Shown here in pieces: positions 1-12,200 of a stretch of 64,000 nt of DNA. The notes under the pieces are model-generated. The model worked only from the letters and a program-made list of their open reading frames with translations, had not been told where the DNA came from and did no database searches. Both the position numbers and the translations under genes were made by a program. Each line of letters opens with the position of its first letter. The stretch's first letter is position 1. Origin of the DNA: Phalacrocorax aristotelis (taxonomy: Eukaryota; Chordata; Aves; Suliformes; Phalacrocoracidae); contig NC_134281.1 in NCBI RefSeq assembly GCF_949628215.1, positions 11,170,501 to 11,234,500 on the forward strand, in the 5' to 3' direction.

Positions 1-1271
1 GTATGTGCTAGCGCAAGTTGCTCTCTGCTTTGTCTCATAATGCAGAATGATGATATTTTGGGCCAGATGCTCATACTGACCCCATAGGGAGAGCTACAGT
101 GGTGAGCTCAGAGGGACAGCTTGCAAACGTTTGAGGTAGTGCACTTGCTGTTCAAGTTAAGCAGTTGATGTAGGTAATCAATGCAGTTGCAAACTTGGGG
201 CATCTTATTCTGGTCCATAAGTGAGGCTACTTAGAACAAAGTCACATTATTGCCTTTTTCATGTAGTCATGCTATAAAGCAAGCTCTGCTTGTCATGTGG
301 CTGCGTATCATGCTGCTGCTTCTCTATGTCTGTGGCATGCAGAGCTAGGCATGGAAGCTGATGGCTGTCTCACACAAGCTTCTCAAAAAGTAGCAAAGTT
401 TTAAGTAGATGAAAAGTGATTATGTGACTTCTCTGTGAAAGAAGAAATAGGAACATAAACTCCTGCTAATAGCTTTGTAGAGCCCTGCTTTTGATGATGC
501 TGTGCTAGACCTAGTTCTTCAGGTCCCGTAGGTGAGCCGAGATGTCTGGGGATTAGATCTGTTGCCTGGGGATTAGTTCTGCACTACCCAAGGGAGATCC
601 AGACTACTTCCCACTGGTTTGGTGAAGCAATAGCAGAATTGTGCCTGAGTTGAAACAAATAGTCTAATACTTTTCAGCTGAAGGGATGGTGCCTCCTTTG
701 CCAAACATAACATAGGCAGAAGATAAGAGATGTGAGATGATGGTCTGTGAACTTCCTTTCTGCTCTGTATAAACGCTCTACACACTGCACCTTCAGTTGT
801 CTCTCCTCTTACCCAAAATCATTGTCTAGAGCAAGAGCACTGCTAAGCCTGCTTCCAGCTATAGCTGCTCTCCAGGGCCTGTGGAACAGAGTCTGACCCA
901 GCTAACAAAGAATATCAGTAAATTCTGGGAAGGACTGGCACAATGATGTATTTCCTCATTTTTCACACAAGGTGAGAGTAAGAACCAGAAAAGTAAAGGT
1001 GAGTTCTGGGTAGCACTAGATTAGAGGCAGGAGCTGTTCAGTGACTGTCAATACATCTGCTCTGTGAGATTAAAGAGGTTCATGAGAAGGTCTGACTGTT
1101 GGGGCAGCACAGCACCCCAACACACAGGCTGCTTATCAACCTGTTCTGGCCTGGAGCTCACCTGAGACCATTGCTACAATGAAGGTGCATGCAGGTGCCT
1201 GTGGATGAGGTGAGAACAGTCTGAGAGACCTGGGATGCTTTCACCATAATGCTGATTTGTCTCTCTCTCAG
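1..1271 (+). other. ARIH2: ARIH2 intron (5' part of the gene is outside the window)
   Basis: This stretch precedes the first ARIH2 exon in the window and ends in a pyrimidine-rich tract and AG acceptor at 1270-1271. I see no coding exon, RNA gene or repeat family in it. The exons for the acidic N-terminus and the start codon must lie to the left. Confidence 0.7.
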
Positions 1272-4200
1272 GCAATGGTACATTCCTCCCATCACTGTGC
1301 AGTGTGCATGCAGTTTGTCCGGAAGGAGAACTTGCTCTCTCTGGCTTGTCAGCACCAGTTCTGTCGCAGCTGTTGGGAGCAGCATTGTACAGTGCTTGTC
1401 AAGGATGGTGTTGGAGTCGGTGAGTTCAAGCTGGTTATAGTACTGGGTCTGAATTTGCCATATTGGCCGCTCTGATGATGACTGGCTGAATTGGTATAAA
1501 ACATATCGTAATGAGAAAATGGAACATGGAGTGAGTATTTGTGACAAACTTAACTTGAACTAGTGGTCTTACCTGAATCCCAGATTAGTGTTGGCATACC
1601 ACCAGGAGAGCACTGGTTTCGTTAGGCTCCTGCCTAACAAAATGTGCAAGTCTGTTGATCCGTTTGCTGCTTTTCTGCCCTTGTGATCTCAAGAGCATGA
1701 CTGTAACAAGTTAGAAGCTGCAAATCTGCTGCATTTTGAGTTGGTGTCTCTCATGTTGCACCTCCCCTGGAGTGCTTGTGGATGCCAATATCTGTTCCCT
1801 TTGTGTTGTGTAGGAAGCCAGATACTTTAAGTATCTGACCTTGTGAATACTGGCAGAAGCACTTACTGGTCCTGGATGCACATGTGCCCTGTTGTCTTTC
1901 AGTGAAGACAGTTGGGCTTCAGCTTTTCAGCAGCCCTGATAGATTTGTTTCACACTTGTGTCCTTCTTCCCAAAACAACAGATGGCACCTAGGAAACAGT
2001 GTTGAATGCTCTCTGTGCATTCACTCCTTAGTATAAGTTGTACTGTGCTGAAATGTTGCTTTTTGTTCTCAGGGGTCTCCTGCATGGCTCAGGACTGCCT
2101 GCTTCGGACACCAGAAGACTTTGTGTTTCCATTGCTGCCTAGTGAAGAGCTGAAAGACAAATACAGGCGCTACCTCTTCAGGGACTATGTGGAGGTATTG
2201 CCTCTTTCAGTTTTAAAATACCCTGGGTCAATTCATCAGTGACTTGCAGAAATTTTGTTTTAAGTGTCTCACTGCATTGCTAATCAAAGATGTAACTGCA
2301 GCAAAACTGTCCCTGATAAACATGATGTGGCTGTTCCTGTAGGACAGCCTCACTGACAAAATGCTCTGGCAGGTTGCCAAAGTAAATTCTGCTGTAAGGT
2401 CACCCAGTAACTCCTTGGCTGGTGCTTGGCTCTTTTCTTGAGGCAGAATCCTCAGAATATTGAGGCTGAGAAATTCAGACTTCAGTCTGATTTTAAAAAT
2501 CCTTTTTGCTCTTGCATAGGTATTTTAGGTTCTGAAAAATAAGTCCCTTATCTTGGTGTTGCACATCTGAATTGGCTTGCTCAATAACATTTTATGTGAA
2601 GTTTTTTGAAATCAGCACAGCAGTTGTTAAGGTTAAATGTGCAGAAAGTATTCTAGCAACAGAGAACAGACTGGGAACAACCAAAACAGCGTGAGAGAGT
2701 GGTGTCACCTCTCTTTGATAAGAGACCCTTTGGGAGGAAACAGCCACCACAGGAGAGCAGCTAAAAACATTCTGGGACATAAGGAGAGGATGGGGAAAGA
2801 GCACAAATGGATCAAAACTGTTTGTTCAGTGTCTTGGTGGGGTCTTATGGTTGTGTTGCTGTGCTTACTTGGTCTGCAACCCTCCATTTGAATTCCCTGT
2901 TCTAGAGAAGCTGTAAGTAACAAATATTTCCTTTCCTAATGTGGAAGAGGTCTGTCTGCTCAGCTATCCAAGACCTGGTGACAGTTTTCACTCTTCTTCA
3001 ACAATAAATAACTGATTTGTATGTTTTTGAGGGTAGGAGTGGTTAAACTTGAATAGATAATGCTCTTGTGCACCCACTGCTGATCTTACCACCTTGGTAT
3101 GTTCACAGAGCCATTATCAGCTGCAGCTGTGTCCTGGTGCAGACTGTCCTATGGTCATACAGGTACAAGAGCCAAAAGCCCGGCGAGTGCAGTGCAATCG
3201 TTGCAGTGAGGTCTTCTGGTAAGAAACAGAGAAGGTTAAAGATCACGGGGAAAGTGTATGCTGTCGTCAGAGCTACTCCATTTGCTTGCCAACAGGTTCA
3301 GTGTGTAGAAGTATCTCAAATGCTTTGCTAGAGTTGTTTGTAACTTGAGTTAGCTTGAGAAATTGGACACTTGGGGTCTGACTTCTGCAGGTGGTCAACC
3401 GTTCCCTCGCTCCCTAAACTCCGGGGGCGTTGGGTGTTCTGACAACCAGAGAATGCAGGGCTTGAGTAATGAAGGGGTTACAAATGTACCATTCTCATAT
3501 TTTGGCTAGATTACAAATTTTGGTACAGACATAGTGACTGGTAGAGATTCTGGTAGTAGATGGGGAGGCCTCAGTGCTACCTGCTGGTACTGAGTTTTTA
3601 AGTTTATTACAAATATTTGACTCCCGGATTGTCTGGTGTGTTTTGAGGCTCATGCGAGAATACATTTCTGCTGAATAGGAACGCTAATGTTCCTTGTCTG
3701 ACTTGTATATGGGACCAGAAAAAAAAGGTAGCTTGTAGGACTGGTGAATTGTCTTCTGCTCCTGGGTCTCCAGAACCACTGCTGTTGAGAATGTCTGTGG
3801 AGCACAATACAACTGGTTTAGAGTCCCAGCTTACTGGTATCTCCATGCAAATGGCCCTTACTCACCTGGTGCTAGTAAGGTCATGCTAAGGCAGGTGCCT
3901 GATATCTACCACTGGAGTCAGGCTACTTGTAAAGCCAGTGGTATGCCCCAGGCCTCTGCAGTCATGTTAGAGGTCCTAGGGGGGATGTGTCAGCCCACAG
4001 ACACATGGTTTATCAGAGAAGGCCTCAGTTCACTCTTATCCTGACTCTGACTTCTGCACAAGAAGGTGGGACTTTATTGGAGTTCAGCCTTGGTCTTTCC
4101 ACTCAAGTAGTACACAAGTGCATTTGCATTCCTGACCCTTGCTTGGCCTCCCAGATTTTGGTCATCAGGAAAACCTCAATTCTTCAGTCGCTTCCATGGA

Positions 4201-7200
4201 AATCAGTCTTTTATTTGTTTGTTTCTCCCCATGCCATCAAGCTTTAAGTGTCGGCAGATGTACCACGCACCCACAGACTGTGCTACCATTCGGAAATGGC
4301 TCACCAAGTGTGCAGATGACTCCGAAACAGCCAACTACATCAGTGCTCACACTAAAGATGTAAGGGCAAGCACCTGCATGTTTTTTCTTGTCCTCTAGTC
4401 CTGCCTGGGAAGCAAGATACAATTCTATACATTGTGTGCTGCTTTTTCACAGACTGCAGCTTTTCACAGCTCCCTTGGGACTGTGATAGAACACAACTGA
4501 ACATCTTGGGAATGCTTTGCACAGGAAGTCCAGCTGCCCTCCTGCCATAAGGACCTGGTGGTCCTTATTCTAGACATGGTGTGAATGTCTTTGGCAGCCA
4601 GGTGTGCTGCCTTCCCATGGGCAAAAGAACTGTAGTTGCTTTGAAATGATCAGTGGAGATGTATTTAAAATGGAGGGAGAGAGCGTAGTAAGTGTGGAGT
4701 CAGTATCAAATAAGGCACTACTGGTGTTTAAACCTGAACAACTGTGCGGAGTACTGTGAACTGGAAAGTGAGGGAGATAAAGTCTTGATTTGACAAGGAC
4801 AGCAAAATGGGGTAGATGAAGTCTGTAAATCAGACATTGAAGTACTTCTAGTGGATGTAGACCCAAGAAAAAGACATAGTATTACATATTGTGCATTTTA
4901 CCTATAGAATTGTCTTGAAAAGTTATAGATATACTACCTTTATCCTCTAGATTAGCTGTCTGCAGATTGGAACTTTTAATGTCTTTTAGGGATTTTGTGG
5001 CCTGACTTCAAAATAGTTCTTAGCTGGCAATTGTTCTACCGTAGCCAATGACAATTGTGACAGTGCTAATGAGCCACAAGCTTCAGTTGTGTTAGGAAAG
5101 TGGGTGCTTGGATAGACCAGAGATCTTAAATTCCCTTCTTTCTCTGGAGAAGGTGTCAACATGCAGCGGCATTGTTTCTGCTATGCTCTTTTGTAGAAAT
5201 AAGGCTCTGTTATACTGAGCATTGTCCTGGCATACGTTTTGCCTGCCATTAAGCTTTATAGAAAGCAGCAAAACTTATTCACTTCTTTGTACCAACACAA
5301 CCCAAAAAATGTAACTCAACTTGATACACCAGGGCATCACTGGACTGCTGTTGGAGTGAAGAAGTGTGCAGCTTTCACTGTGATGAGACAAGATTCTCTG
5401 CAGCTAGCTAAGTTGTCATCTGTTAATGGCTGCTGAAGGCAGGGCATAGAGCTGATTATCTTGTAGTTAAGTAGCTGGCTGTGGAAGCTACTGCAATATG
5501 TGAACTAATTAAGTCCCTGTGTCTGAGCAACTGCTAAATGGTAACTCAGTGAGACCTTCAGTTTTACATGGAGTAACAACAGCAAACTTGTTTTGTTGAG
5601 CAAGCAGTCTAGTGCTGCAGCTTAACAACTTCCCTGGCTTTGCCTTTCTGCCTCATTTTTAATGGAGCTGTCAGGAATTGGTGGGAGGCAGGGTGTATGT
5701 ATGTTAATATTCTCATATACTTGTATGCATATTAACGGAAAAAAAAAAGCAGGAGGGGAATAATCACGCAAGTGTTGTCATTCTCACAAAGGTTGCTAGA
5801 GACAGAGTTGGATCTAACAAATGCTTCTGTTTTCCCAGTGTCCCAAGTGCAATATCTGTATTGAAAAGAATGGAGGCTGCAATCACATGGTGAGCAATTC
5901 CCTAAACACATCAGACCTTCCTTGTTCTAAACAGAATTTTTGTCCCAGCTTTCCAATAACCAGTGCCTCCTGTCTCTTCTTTTTCAGCAATGCTCCAAAT
6001 GCAAGCATGGTAAGTAGGATTTGGAAACAGATTTCTCTGCGGTGTGTGCTAGTGGTTGATGTTATCTTCTTCGGTGTTTTTTTTGTTGGGATTTTTTTTT
6101 GTGATATGAAGACCAATTGTGATCATAAACTGAAATATCCCCCCAGCCCCTAGTAAAAGGTGAACAGGATATTAATTACAGGCTTGTGTGTAATAGCTTT
6201 TTTGTTTCCACTGGCTGTGATCTCAGCTGGGTTCTGATTCAGTGGTAAGCTCCTTCTCCCTGACATTTCCATTGTAGAGAGAAGTCTCTAACTCTGCTGT
6301 AATATTAACAGTGGAATCCATCTTAGAGGATAATATTAAATGCTTTCCATGTAATTGTATTCATCATCAGCTGAAAATACTGGCAGAACTGAGGCATTTA
6401 CTCAGATCAGCATAAGTCCTTTTGCTTAGTGATGGAAATAATGAGCTTCAACCCAGATGAAACTGTGAAACCCAGGAGCTGTGAATTGTTCTGCATAACG
6501 TTATCTGTTAGACTTCTCAGTCCATCCCTGTGCAATTAGCAGCCTGAGTGTCCTTGGCCCATTGTGTGGTCTTACAAAACGACAGCGTGTTCTTGCACTT
6601 TTCTTTCCATGGCAGGATTAATTTCTGTTGCCTTGGAGCAAGGTAGTTTGTATTCAGCCTTCTAAGTTAAGTGTGTCACTAGGAAATACTGTAATATCAG
6701 AACCTTATTTTGAAGATGAATAAAGATTGCCGTCCTCTCTCATTCCTTTGCTTTGGGGTCCTCAGCAGCACTGGACGTGCTTTGGTGGAGCTCTGTGACA
6801 AGGGTGAGCAGGCAGCTGCCAAGGTACCATGGTGACTAGCACTCAAGAAGGCTGGTGAACTCTGGAAATACAAATATCAGTCTCTTCTTATGAGTAACAC
6901 AGAAGTGATTCCTATTGTAGCAACTTAATCTCCATCTTTTTTCCTTCCCAGCAGAACACTCACAGCCTTGCTCTGAAATCGGGGAAACTCATGCAGGTTT
7001 TTCTATTGCTCTCTTCCCTCCACTCTCTTCCCAGTTCAGTGGCTCCTAACTTGAAGTGTCATAAACCACTGATACCTGAAGTTACCTGGGTAGTTCTTTC
7101 CTTGAGAGAACTGAGGGCAGACTTTCTTTTTTGTTATTTAGGTCACTTTTGGATTTGATTGATAGTATTTTATTCAGCAAGAGGTCCACATGGGGCAGTA

Positions 7201-10200
7201 TGCCAGTGGCAGGGAGGATGCAACTTGCAAATAAGACTGCAGCCTGCCACTTCTTTAATCTAGAGTGAGCCTGTGCAGAGCACAAGTACAGTTCTGCCCA
7301 TTGGTCTTGATGTGCAGGATGCAGCACTTCAGGATTTACTTTCCATAGTTGCATGGGAAGCTGTACAATGAAAATCTTCAAGACAGGCTGGTATTTTTGG
7401 CTCACTGTTGTTTTTTAGTTATGCAAGGTGATATAAAATGTATATGTGTCTTGGCTTAGCAGAAATATCTGAAAACAGATGGGCTGTGTCTCCTGAAGCT
7501 TTTCTTTCTCAGAGGTTTTTTTTCTGTGCATCACAGTGGGTTTTTCACTGTTTTCTGCAGACTTCTGCTGGATGTGTCTGGGAGACTGGAAGACTCACGG
7601 CAGCGAGTACTACGAATGCAGTCGGTACAAAGAGAATCCTGATATTGTAAACCAGAGTCAGCAAGCACAGGCCAGGGAGGCCCTTAAGAAGTACTTGTTC
7701 TATTTTGAGAGGGTAGGAGACATCTCCTTGGCCAGAGCTGCTGTAGCCTTTTAATGCTCCCTGCCTGGTGCAAAGGTCATTGCCAGCAATCTCCACGCAA
7801 GAAACTGCCCAAAGAGAATCTGTGCAGAATTTTCAGGCCCTGGTGTTTTTCACTCAAAACCCTACCCTGCGAGTCCCATCCAAACCAGTAATGTTGTATC
7901 CAAAGCAAATCATATTCGCTCCTATATTTCCTTGTGCTATAGAAAACCAGTATTACCTGTGTGCCACTGTACTGTTTTCCAGCAGGCTGAGTGCTGCTGC
8001 AGTAGATGGATATTGCTCCAATCATTTCCTTCCAGGACCGGGGAACTTCAGTTCTTTGCAGCATGTCTCTATAGAGACAAAGACTAGATAAACACTGCCA
8101 TGTTCAAAGCTCCATTGGCTGTAGCAAAGTTTTAGTAAAGTTTCATGTAATGACATTTTTTAAAGTTGCAGTCAGAGCACCTCTGTCCACACAGCAGGCT
8201 CGATGCACCTGGCCATGCAGTGCAATTCTAGAGCAGCATCTCTAGAAGGGAACGTGGTAGAGGTTCAGTGCTGCTGCATTTTAGTTTCTCCATTAAAATG
8301 AATTTATTCTTCACACCATGAGCCAAGTCCTTTGGTTAAATAAATGTGTTCATTCATGGCTCTCCAGACCAACAGTGTGTGGGAAATGGCCATGCTTATA
8401 GTGTGCACATGGTTGTTGGAGTTCGCTGAGCCCATGTTAAATGTTCATTTAAACTCTTGACTTTTCTATAGAAATCCTTTAAGTAGGGGAACCACCATTA
8501 CCTTCCATCTTGTTAGACACAAGGTCATTGTGCAACCAGAGGACATTCCCACTCTGAGGAGCTGGGTTTGCTCCCTGCTCTTTGCTCCTGTCAGTCTGTT
8601 GTATACAGCCTCTGCTACTTGCTACTGGAGGTGTTGCCTTGCTGTCCTTTCCCACAGCATGTCTTGCCTTGCTGGACTCCTGCCCCACTTCAATTTCTGC
8701 TTGCTAGAGCTTGTGCTTTTACAGTAGCAGTATTCTGGTCTCACGCCAGTTTTTTCTTTCCCCATCTCCCCACCCCACCCCTTGCAGTGGGAGAATCACA
8801 ATAAAAGCCTACAGCTGGAGGCACAGACGTACCAACGAATCCAGGAGAAAATACAGGAAAGAGTTATGAACAACTTGGGAACATGGATTGACTGGCAATA
8901 CCTACAAAATGCTGCAAAACTACTTGCAAAGGTGGGTAGTTGTGGCTTGTTTGGCACAGAGAAGAGAATAAGCACCAGAATGCTAAATTAGCAACACCAA
9001 GTGAAGAAGGGAATTTAGGGGTTGTGGGTTTGTGGGACAGTACCTCTGGTCTAGGATAGGAACTAGCCAAAAATTGTCTGGAAGTGACCTCTGTGAAGTT
9101 ATACTTTAACTGCACAAGTTCTTCCAAGGAAGGTGTAGGAAAGTCCACTGTGAAGTGTCCATTAGTCCTTGTCAAAAGGTAGCTTCTTAGCCTGTAGTGA
9201 TCACATAAATGTGAATGTGCTGACTTCCAAGTCTGAGACTTTTGTCCTTCTTTTCTCTCTCCTCTTCCCGCTCCCTGACAGTGTCGTTATACCCTGCAGT
9301 ACACATACCCATATGCATACTACATGGAGTCTGGTCCCAGAAAGAAACTGGTAAGGTGTTGTTTGTTGTTTTTTTTTTTCTTTCCTGATAGCTTTTTGGT
9401 GTGTAGCTGGCAGCATGCTGGGCTGAATTCCAGGGCTTGGCAGTGTCTGAAATATTAGTCTTGAGTTTGAGGTAAGGGCAGGGCAAACAGTAGGTGGTTT
9501 TGCACCTTTTCTCTTGACTTTGAGTTGTCCAGCAGCTCAGTCCTCTGACACTTTACATTATTTTCCCAGGGCAGCACTGCACTCTCACTAACAAGCAATT
9601 TATCCAGAATGTTTTGAGGCTGGAAGTGTGCATTTGCTCTTTGGTAAGACTTATCACAGTGCTGTGGGCCACATTTCATGTGAAGAGCTGCTGGAGGATA
9701 GCTTTTCCAGCCTTGAATCAGGGCGTAGCTTTGCTTTTTATTCCTGCTGCAAGTTCATTACTGGCTTGCATGTCCATGGGCTGGACATGTCCAAAAATAG
9801 CCCTGAATTCACTGAAGAGGTGGCTTCTTAGACTTGTTGTCCAGTAAAACCTGTTAATCAATCTCTCCCCATAGCATTGTATGTATTCTCTAAGGCTGTG
9901 GATGGATGTTCACTTCTGGGTCCAGCTGTGCCAGTGGAACAAGTCACTACTCCCAGCAGTTGTTAACAGTCCCTCTGCTCTGCTTGCAGAGCTGCTCATG
10001 AGAGAATTTCCTGACCCATTTATGGCAAAATGAGCTGAGTTAGGAGATATTGGTCACTTGAAATGTTTTAACATTGACTGGGTTAATTTTGAGTAATGCA
10101 GGTTGGGGAGTGCTTAACGCAAGAAACTCCTGGAAGGGGTGATTCTGTGTAGCTGAAGGTGGAAAAGGAGGAGGCACAAACATGCTCTGTCAGGACAGCT

Positions 10201-10918
10201 GTCAGCAGAACACATTTGTCTGCTCCTCAAGCGTAGTGTGTGCTATGAAACTGTTCCACTAAACTAGTTTCTTGTTGCCTGTCTCTAATTTTGCTCTTTG
10301 CAGTTCGAGTACCAGCAGGCCCAGCTGGAAGCTGAAATTGAAAATCTCTCATGGAAGGTGGAGCGAGCAGACAGCTATGACAGAGGGGTGAGTGTTCTTC
10401 TTGCTTGAGTGTGCTGGCTGGATTTTGTTTGTTGAGCTTAACACTCCTGCAGGAGCACTAGGGCAGTTAAGTTGAGGGTTCTGAGAAACTAGATCCAGAA
10501 ACTCACCTTTAGACAGAGGATGTAGAGTTGGTGTGCTCACTGCCGTACAGGAGAGGAGGGAGGGCTGCAGTGAGTCCTGCAAATTGAAATGGGACCAACA
10601 AACATCTGGAGGAAGCTGCACGTAGCCCTCTGGTGAAGCACAGATTCCTTAAGGGCGTAGCTTTTTAGACAGAGCAGGAGCCAGGTAGCTGCAAAGAGAG
10701 CCCACATGAGAAGGATCTACAATCTTGTGACCCAAGGTTGCGTGTGAAGGTTGGAGCTTCTCAGCTGGAGCTGAATCTCTCCATAAGCAAAACGAGCTCT
10801 TCTCTGAGTAGTTCATGCTAACGGTTTCTTTCTTCTATTTTACCAGGACTTAGAGAATCAGATGCACATAGCAGAGCAAAGACGGAGGACCCTGCTGAAA
10901 GACTTCCATGACACATAG
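1272..10918 (+). CDS. ARIH2: ARIH2, RBR-type E3 ubiquitin ligase (Ariadne-2), 5'-partial
   Basis: Ariadne RING-between-RING ligase; in this family RING1 binds the E2 and ubiquitin passes to a RING2 cysteine, working with neddylated CUL5 complexes. Eleven coding exons are visible: 1272-1419, 2073-2194, 3109-3218, 4242-4359, 5839-5889, 5988-6009, 7561-7712, 8788-8931, 9282-9350, 10304-10387, 10847-10918. They join in frame into 363 residues plus stop, matching roughly residues 131-493 of the 493-aa human protein. RING1 starts with HHCAVC and CQHQFCRSC (exon 1272). The in-between-RING zinc ligands follow in the 3109 and 4242 exons. RING2 reads [17 protein letters not shown] then CSKCKHDFCWMC, the catalytic Cys being the one before NHM. 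The last four exons encode the Ariadne domain. All introns have GT-AG ends. The sixth visible exon is only 22 bp. No defect is seen. Confidence 0.97.
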
Positions 10919-11302
10919 ACAGGAGGAAGTGACAAAGTGCAGGGGTGAGAGCAGCGAGTGAAGTGATGGCAGCTTCACCGGGATAAGCAGGCACTGCCTC
11001 TGGGAGAACACAGCCAAGGACAAAGCCACCCCTCCCCTTGCAAGTCAGACACATGCAAACACCACATCTTAGTCCAGTTTGTTCTCTTATCTTTCTGTTT
11101 CTGTTTCTGCCAGGCTAGAGGCCAGAGTTCAGATTGGCATATTTCCTGGGACATTTCCCTCCTGCCCTTGATGGTTTCAGAAGGGGAGGGATTTTTTCTC
11201 TGAATGGCTGTTAATAGTATTAGATCATTACAATTTATGTAATTTTCAACGGTTGTACAATTATACAAAAAAAACTTAGAATAACACACAACCCTTTTTA
11301 AA

Positions 11303-11308
11303 AATAAA
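11303..11308 (+). terminator. Candidate ARIH2 proximal poly(A) signal
   Basis: Canonical AATAAA 385 bp after the stop codon, in AT-rich surroundings. Confidence 0.45.
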
Positions 11309-12178
11309 TTGGCAGTGGAGTGTTTTTCCTTAATCTGCTTGGAAATTTAATGGGCTTTTCCCCATCTCCCTCTCCCTTTCTCTGACCCAAAAAACCTCCT
11401 AGGCACTGAAGGAGGTTACAGAATATCTCAGCTAGATTTCCTGATACTCCTTTAGCCAGGGCATTGTAGCATTGGCATTGCATGAGGAGAGTGGCTGGTG
11501 TTAAGAGTGGCTGCTGCTGTGTCTGACCTGACAGTACCAGCAGTGGCCATGATTTAGTATGATTACATGTGACATCTCTTTTATTGTAAATCAGTTGTGC
11601 AAAATCCTGCTACACAAACAAAAGCAAGCAGAGGAATTGTAGGGGAGAGACCAGTTTAATACTGGGGTATATGCCTTGAGTCAGGTCAGATTCTGCATTT
11701 GATGAATTTTAGGTCTTCCATGTAGATTTTTGCTTTACTTGTTTTTGTGGGGAGGGTGTTGTATTGCCAAAGTGAGTGATGAGGGAATAGTAGCATACAG
11801 TTGTTAATCAAGGCTTGGGGCTTTTGCAGAGTGAAACAATCCATGTTATAACAGTGCCATGCAGCCTGGTAAAGATTATTTGTGCCTGCTGGGTAACATG
11901 GCTGAGAAAATTCTATCCCATTCATCAAGGTGAGACTAAACACAGCTACATTGTGAGGAGGAAAGATTATGTACAACACACTCCCTGGCACATGTTGGCA
12001 ATGTGGACGGGCACTTGAATCAGGGCCTGCACCAAGCCAGGCAGAAAATTAACTAGCAGAATTAATTTATTTGTATATTAGTATTGATACTGGTGGGAAC
12101 TTATCAGAAAATTGATTGTTAGGAGCATGTGGAGCTTTTCTATTAACATTCTTTTTTCTAATGTAAAATATACACCAA

Positions 12179-12184
12179 AATAAA
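12179..12184 (+). terminator. Candidate ARIH2 distal poly(A) signal
   Basis: Canonical AATAAA about 1.26 kb after the stop, in a run of A-rich sequence. It would give a longer 3' UTR. Confidence 0.45.
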
Positions 12185-12200
12185 AATATGAAAACCTAGT

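Larger units (their letters stand above)
10919..12200 (+). other. ARIH2: ARIH2 3' UTR
   Basis: AT-rich, non-coding sequence follows the ARIH2 stop. Two AATAAA signals could end the transcript, at 11303-11308 and 12179-12184. The exact end cannot be fixed from sequence alone. Confidence 0.6.

Noticed and set aside
1-6. Window opens with GTATGT, like a splice donor
   Set aside because: The preceding base is not visible and the motif is frequent by chance, so no exon end can be claimed.
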